NCBI GenBank assembly: GCA_021323815.1
Contig: JAJPKG010000104.1
Coordinates: forward strand, 1 to 23,132
Direction: 5' to 3'
From: Pseudomonadota bacterium
Lineage (GTDB): Bacteria > Chloroflexota > Ktedonobacteria > Ktedonobacterales > JACDGC01
DNA: 23,132 nucleotides
This document shows positions 22,321-23,132 of this stretch, one piece after another. The notes below the pieces were generated by a model. The model was not told the DNA's origin and searched no databases. It was given only the letters and a program-made list of their open reading frames with translations. Within the stretch, counting starts at the first letter, position 1. The number at the start of each line of letters is the position of its first letter. Position numbers and translations under genes: made by a program.

Positions 22321-22848
22321 ATGCCTCGCGTTCCTCTCATTGGCTTTGACGCGCTGGAACCCGATGACCGCGCCGCGCTGGAAGCGCTGGCTCAGGCTAA
22401 CACGCCCGGCGCAGGGGTGGATCTCTTTCAAGCCCTGGCGCACCGCTTGCCGGTGATGCGCACCGCCCTGGCGCACCTGCGCGCCCTCATGAGCGAGGGC
22501 GTTGTGCCAGCGGAGATCAAGGCGCTGGTGGCCGTGCGCGTCGCCCAGGTGAACCACTGCGTCTATTGAATGCGCACCCAGTCCGCTCTGGCAGAGCGGC
22601 TCGGCGTTGGACGCGATCTGCTGGATGCGCTCTATCACATCGATCAGCACGCGGCGGAGTTCACCCCCGCGCAATTGGTCGCCATTCGCTATGCCGAGCG
22701 GGTGACGACGGCGGCGGGTGACATCGACGCGCGCCTGTGGAGCGACCTGCAAGAGCAGTTCGCTGATGATGCCATTGTGGAACTCACCGCTGTCATCGGC
22801 TTCATCAATTATCTGAATCGCGTGGCCGACGCGCTGGGGCTGACGTAG
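22321..22848 (+). CDS. AhpD-like/carboxymuconolactone decarboxylase-family protein, candidate selenoprotein (in-frame TGA as Sec83)
   Basis: Two abutting frames, 22321-22566 and 22570-22848, are in the same phase and together make one 175-residue protein of the all-helical AhpD/CMD fold, interrupted only by TGA at 22567-22569. The first part ends V-A-V-R-V-A-Q-V-N-H-C-V-Y and the second begins M-R-T-Q-S-A-L-A-E-R-L-G, which join into the family's redox segment C-x-x-C with TGA exactly at the second Cys: C80-V-Y-U83. AhpD-fold proteins use this pair for thiol-based peroxide or disulfide chemistry, and AhpD-like C-x-x-U selenoproteins are known from metagenomes. A SECIS-like hairpin follows at the right distance. 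The position usually held by His four residues after the second Cys is Gln87. Alternatives are a point mutation or sequencing error (TGC or TGT to TGA), or termination with restart at the adjacent ATG. Selenocysteine genes are not in the window. Confidence 0.75.
22578..22604 (+). promoter_or_regulatory. Candidate bacterial SECIS hairpin
   Basis: CCGCTCT (22583-22589) pairs perfectly with AGAGCGG (22593-22599), closing a three-base loop GGC. With single-base bulges at T22582 and C22602 the stem continues through GA/TC (22580-22581 with 22600-22601) and CC/GG (22578-22579 with 22603-22604). Exactly 20 bases separate the TGA from the first loop G. Bacterial SECIS elements recognised by SelB have a small apical loop with G among its first two bases about 16-37 bases after the UGA, and this one fits on all points. 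Confidence 0.65.
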
Positions 22849-22882
22849 AGGAAGCGAGCCGGCGACTGAAGCCGCACCTAAG

Positions 22883-22916
22883 GGCCGAGCGGCCATAAAG
22901 TCCGCCTGCGCGGACT
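22883..22916. repeat. Pair of short palindromes in the gap after the AhpD-like gene
   Basis: GGCCG-AG-CGGCC (22883-22894) and AGTCCGC-CTGC-GCGGACT (22899-22916) form adjacent hairpins. They look like one REP-style intergenic element; the second could act as a weak terminator but has no T-run. Confidence 0.5.
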
Positions 22917-22937
22917 CGAATCAGGGAAACACCTTCG

Positions 22938-23132
22938 ATGTCTGATGTCATTCCACCACGCCCGTCAGAAGAACCAACAACCGAGCCGCTTGCCGCGCTG
23001 CTGGGCGATCTGCAAGCGCTGAGCGATTATCTGCACGCGCGCAGTCGCCAAACGTATGAGACGGCGACCAAGTTCGCCGCCAGCGCCCGCCAAAACGCCG
23101 ACACCCGCGCCTATGACGAGCGCCAGGCGACA
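22938..23132 (+). CDS. Unknown protein, N-terminal part only
   Basis: An ATG at 22938 with AGGGAAA about 8 bases upstream opens a frame that stays open to the window end (65 codons). It begins M-S-D-V-I-P-P-R-P-S-E-E-P and continues with helix-forming, charged residues (L-L-G-D-L-Q-A-L-S-D-Y-L). The visible part has no recognisable domain, and the gene continues beyond the window. Confidence 0.6.
   Translation, partial: MSDVIPPRPSEEPTTEPLAALLGDLQALSDYLHARSRQTYETATKFAASARQNADTRAYDERQAT

Noticed and set aside
22567..22569. General reassignment of TGA to an amino acid in this organism
   Set aside because: TGA is the normal stop of several neighbouring genes (methyltransferase 8418-8420, lgt 13680-13682, yidD 16886-16888, jag 19145-19147).
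22570..22848. Separate gene starting at the ATG directly after the TGA
   Set aside because: There is no ribosome binding site of its own, it would start in the middle of the AhpD redox segment, and the phase and family alignment continue unbroken across the TGA.
21709..22896. Minus-strand open frame of 395 codons
   Set aside because: It is antisense to the Lys/Ala-rich membrane protein and the AhpD-like gene, with no recognisable motif.

Overview
The window is a GC-rich (roughly 60% by eye), gene-dense bacterial chromosome segment. The Thr/Pro linkers of exported proteins (PTPTP-type runs), the MurC/Mpl-like plus MurB pair, the rpmH-rnpA-yidD-yidC-jag block and the many small palindromic intergenic repeats together suggest a Chloroflexota-like organism. 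This assignment is an inference from protein style only and is held with moderate confidence.

Layout. 36-935 is an AT-richer D12-class DNA adenine methyltransferase, probably acquired. 1033-2700 (-) is an Asp-box lipoprotein. 2917-3759 (-) is a FolD homologue. 4010-4222 is a small Cys-containing protein. 4449-6866 is MutS2. 7086-7706 is a membrane-anchored Pro-rich repeat protein. 7725-8420 is a SAM methyltransferase and 8491-9135 a PlsY homologue. 9401-9774 (-) is a decayed RecG-like/AlbA_2-type regulator. 9851-13682 carries cell-envelope genes: a MurC/Mpl-like ligase, MurB and an Lgt homologue. 13764-15811 (-) is an ECF sigma factor overlapping its membrane anti-sigma factor. 16114-19147 is the conserved rpmH-rnpA-yidD-yidC-jag operon behind a perfect TTGACA-N17-TATAAT promoter. 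19154-20020 is a PfkB-type sugar kinase. Two unknown membrane proteins follow (20188-21327, 21610-22308). 22321-22848 is an AhpD-like protein interrupted by an in-frame TGA, and the window ends inside an unknown gene (22938 onward).

The strongest unusual signal is at 22321-22848. An AhpD/carboxymuconolactone-decarboxylase-like ORF reads through a TGA that sits exactly at the second cysteine of the redox C-x-x-C motif, giving C-V-Y-U. Twenty bases after that TGA begins the loop of a perfect 7-bp hairpin whose apical loop is GGC, which fits the bacterial SECIS pattern. I interpret it as a selenocysteine-containing AhpD-like redox protein. TGA is an ordinary stop in neighbouring genes, so the genetic code is not generally changed.

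A second theme is that four apparent housekeeping enzymes (FolD, PlsY, MurC/Mpl-like, Lgt) each lack residues their families normally treat as catalytic or signature residues, although their folds and lengths look intact. A third is the rpmH leader: three hairpins in tandem, the last lying between a strong Shine-Dalgarno sequence and the start codon in a way that could bring them to normal spacing.
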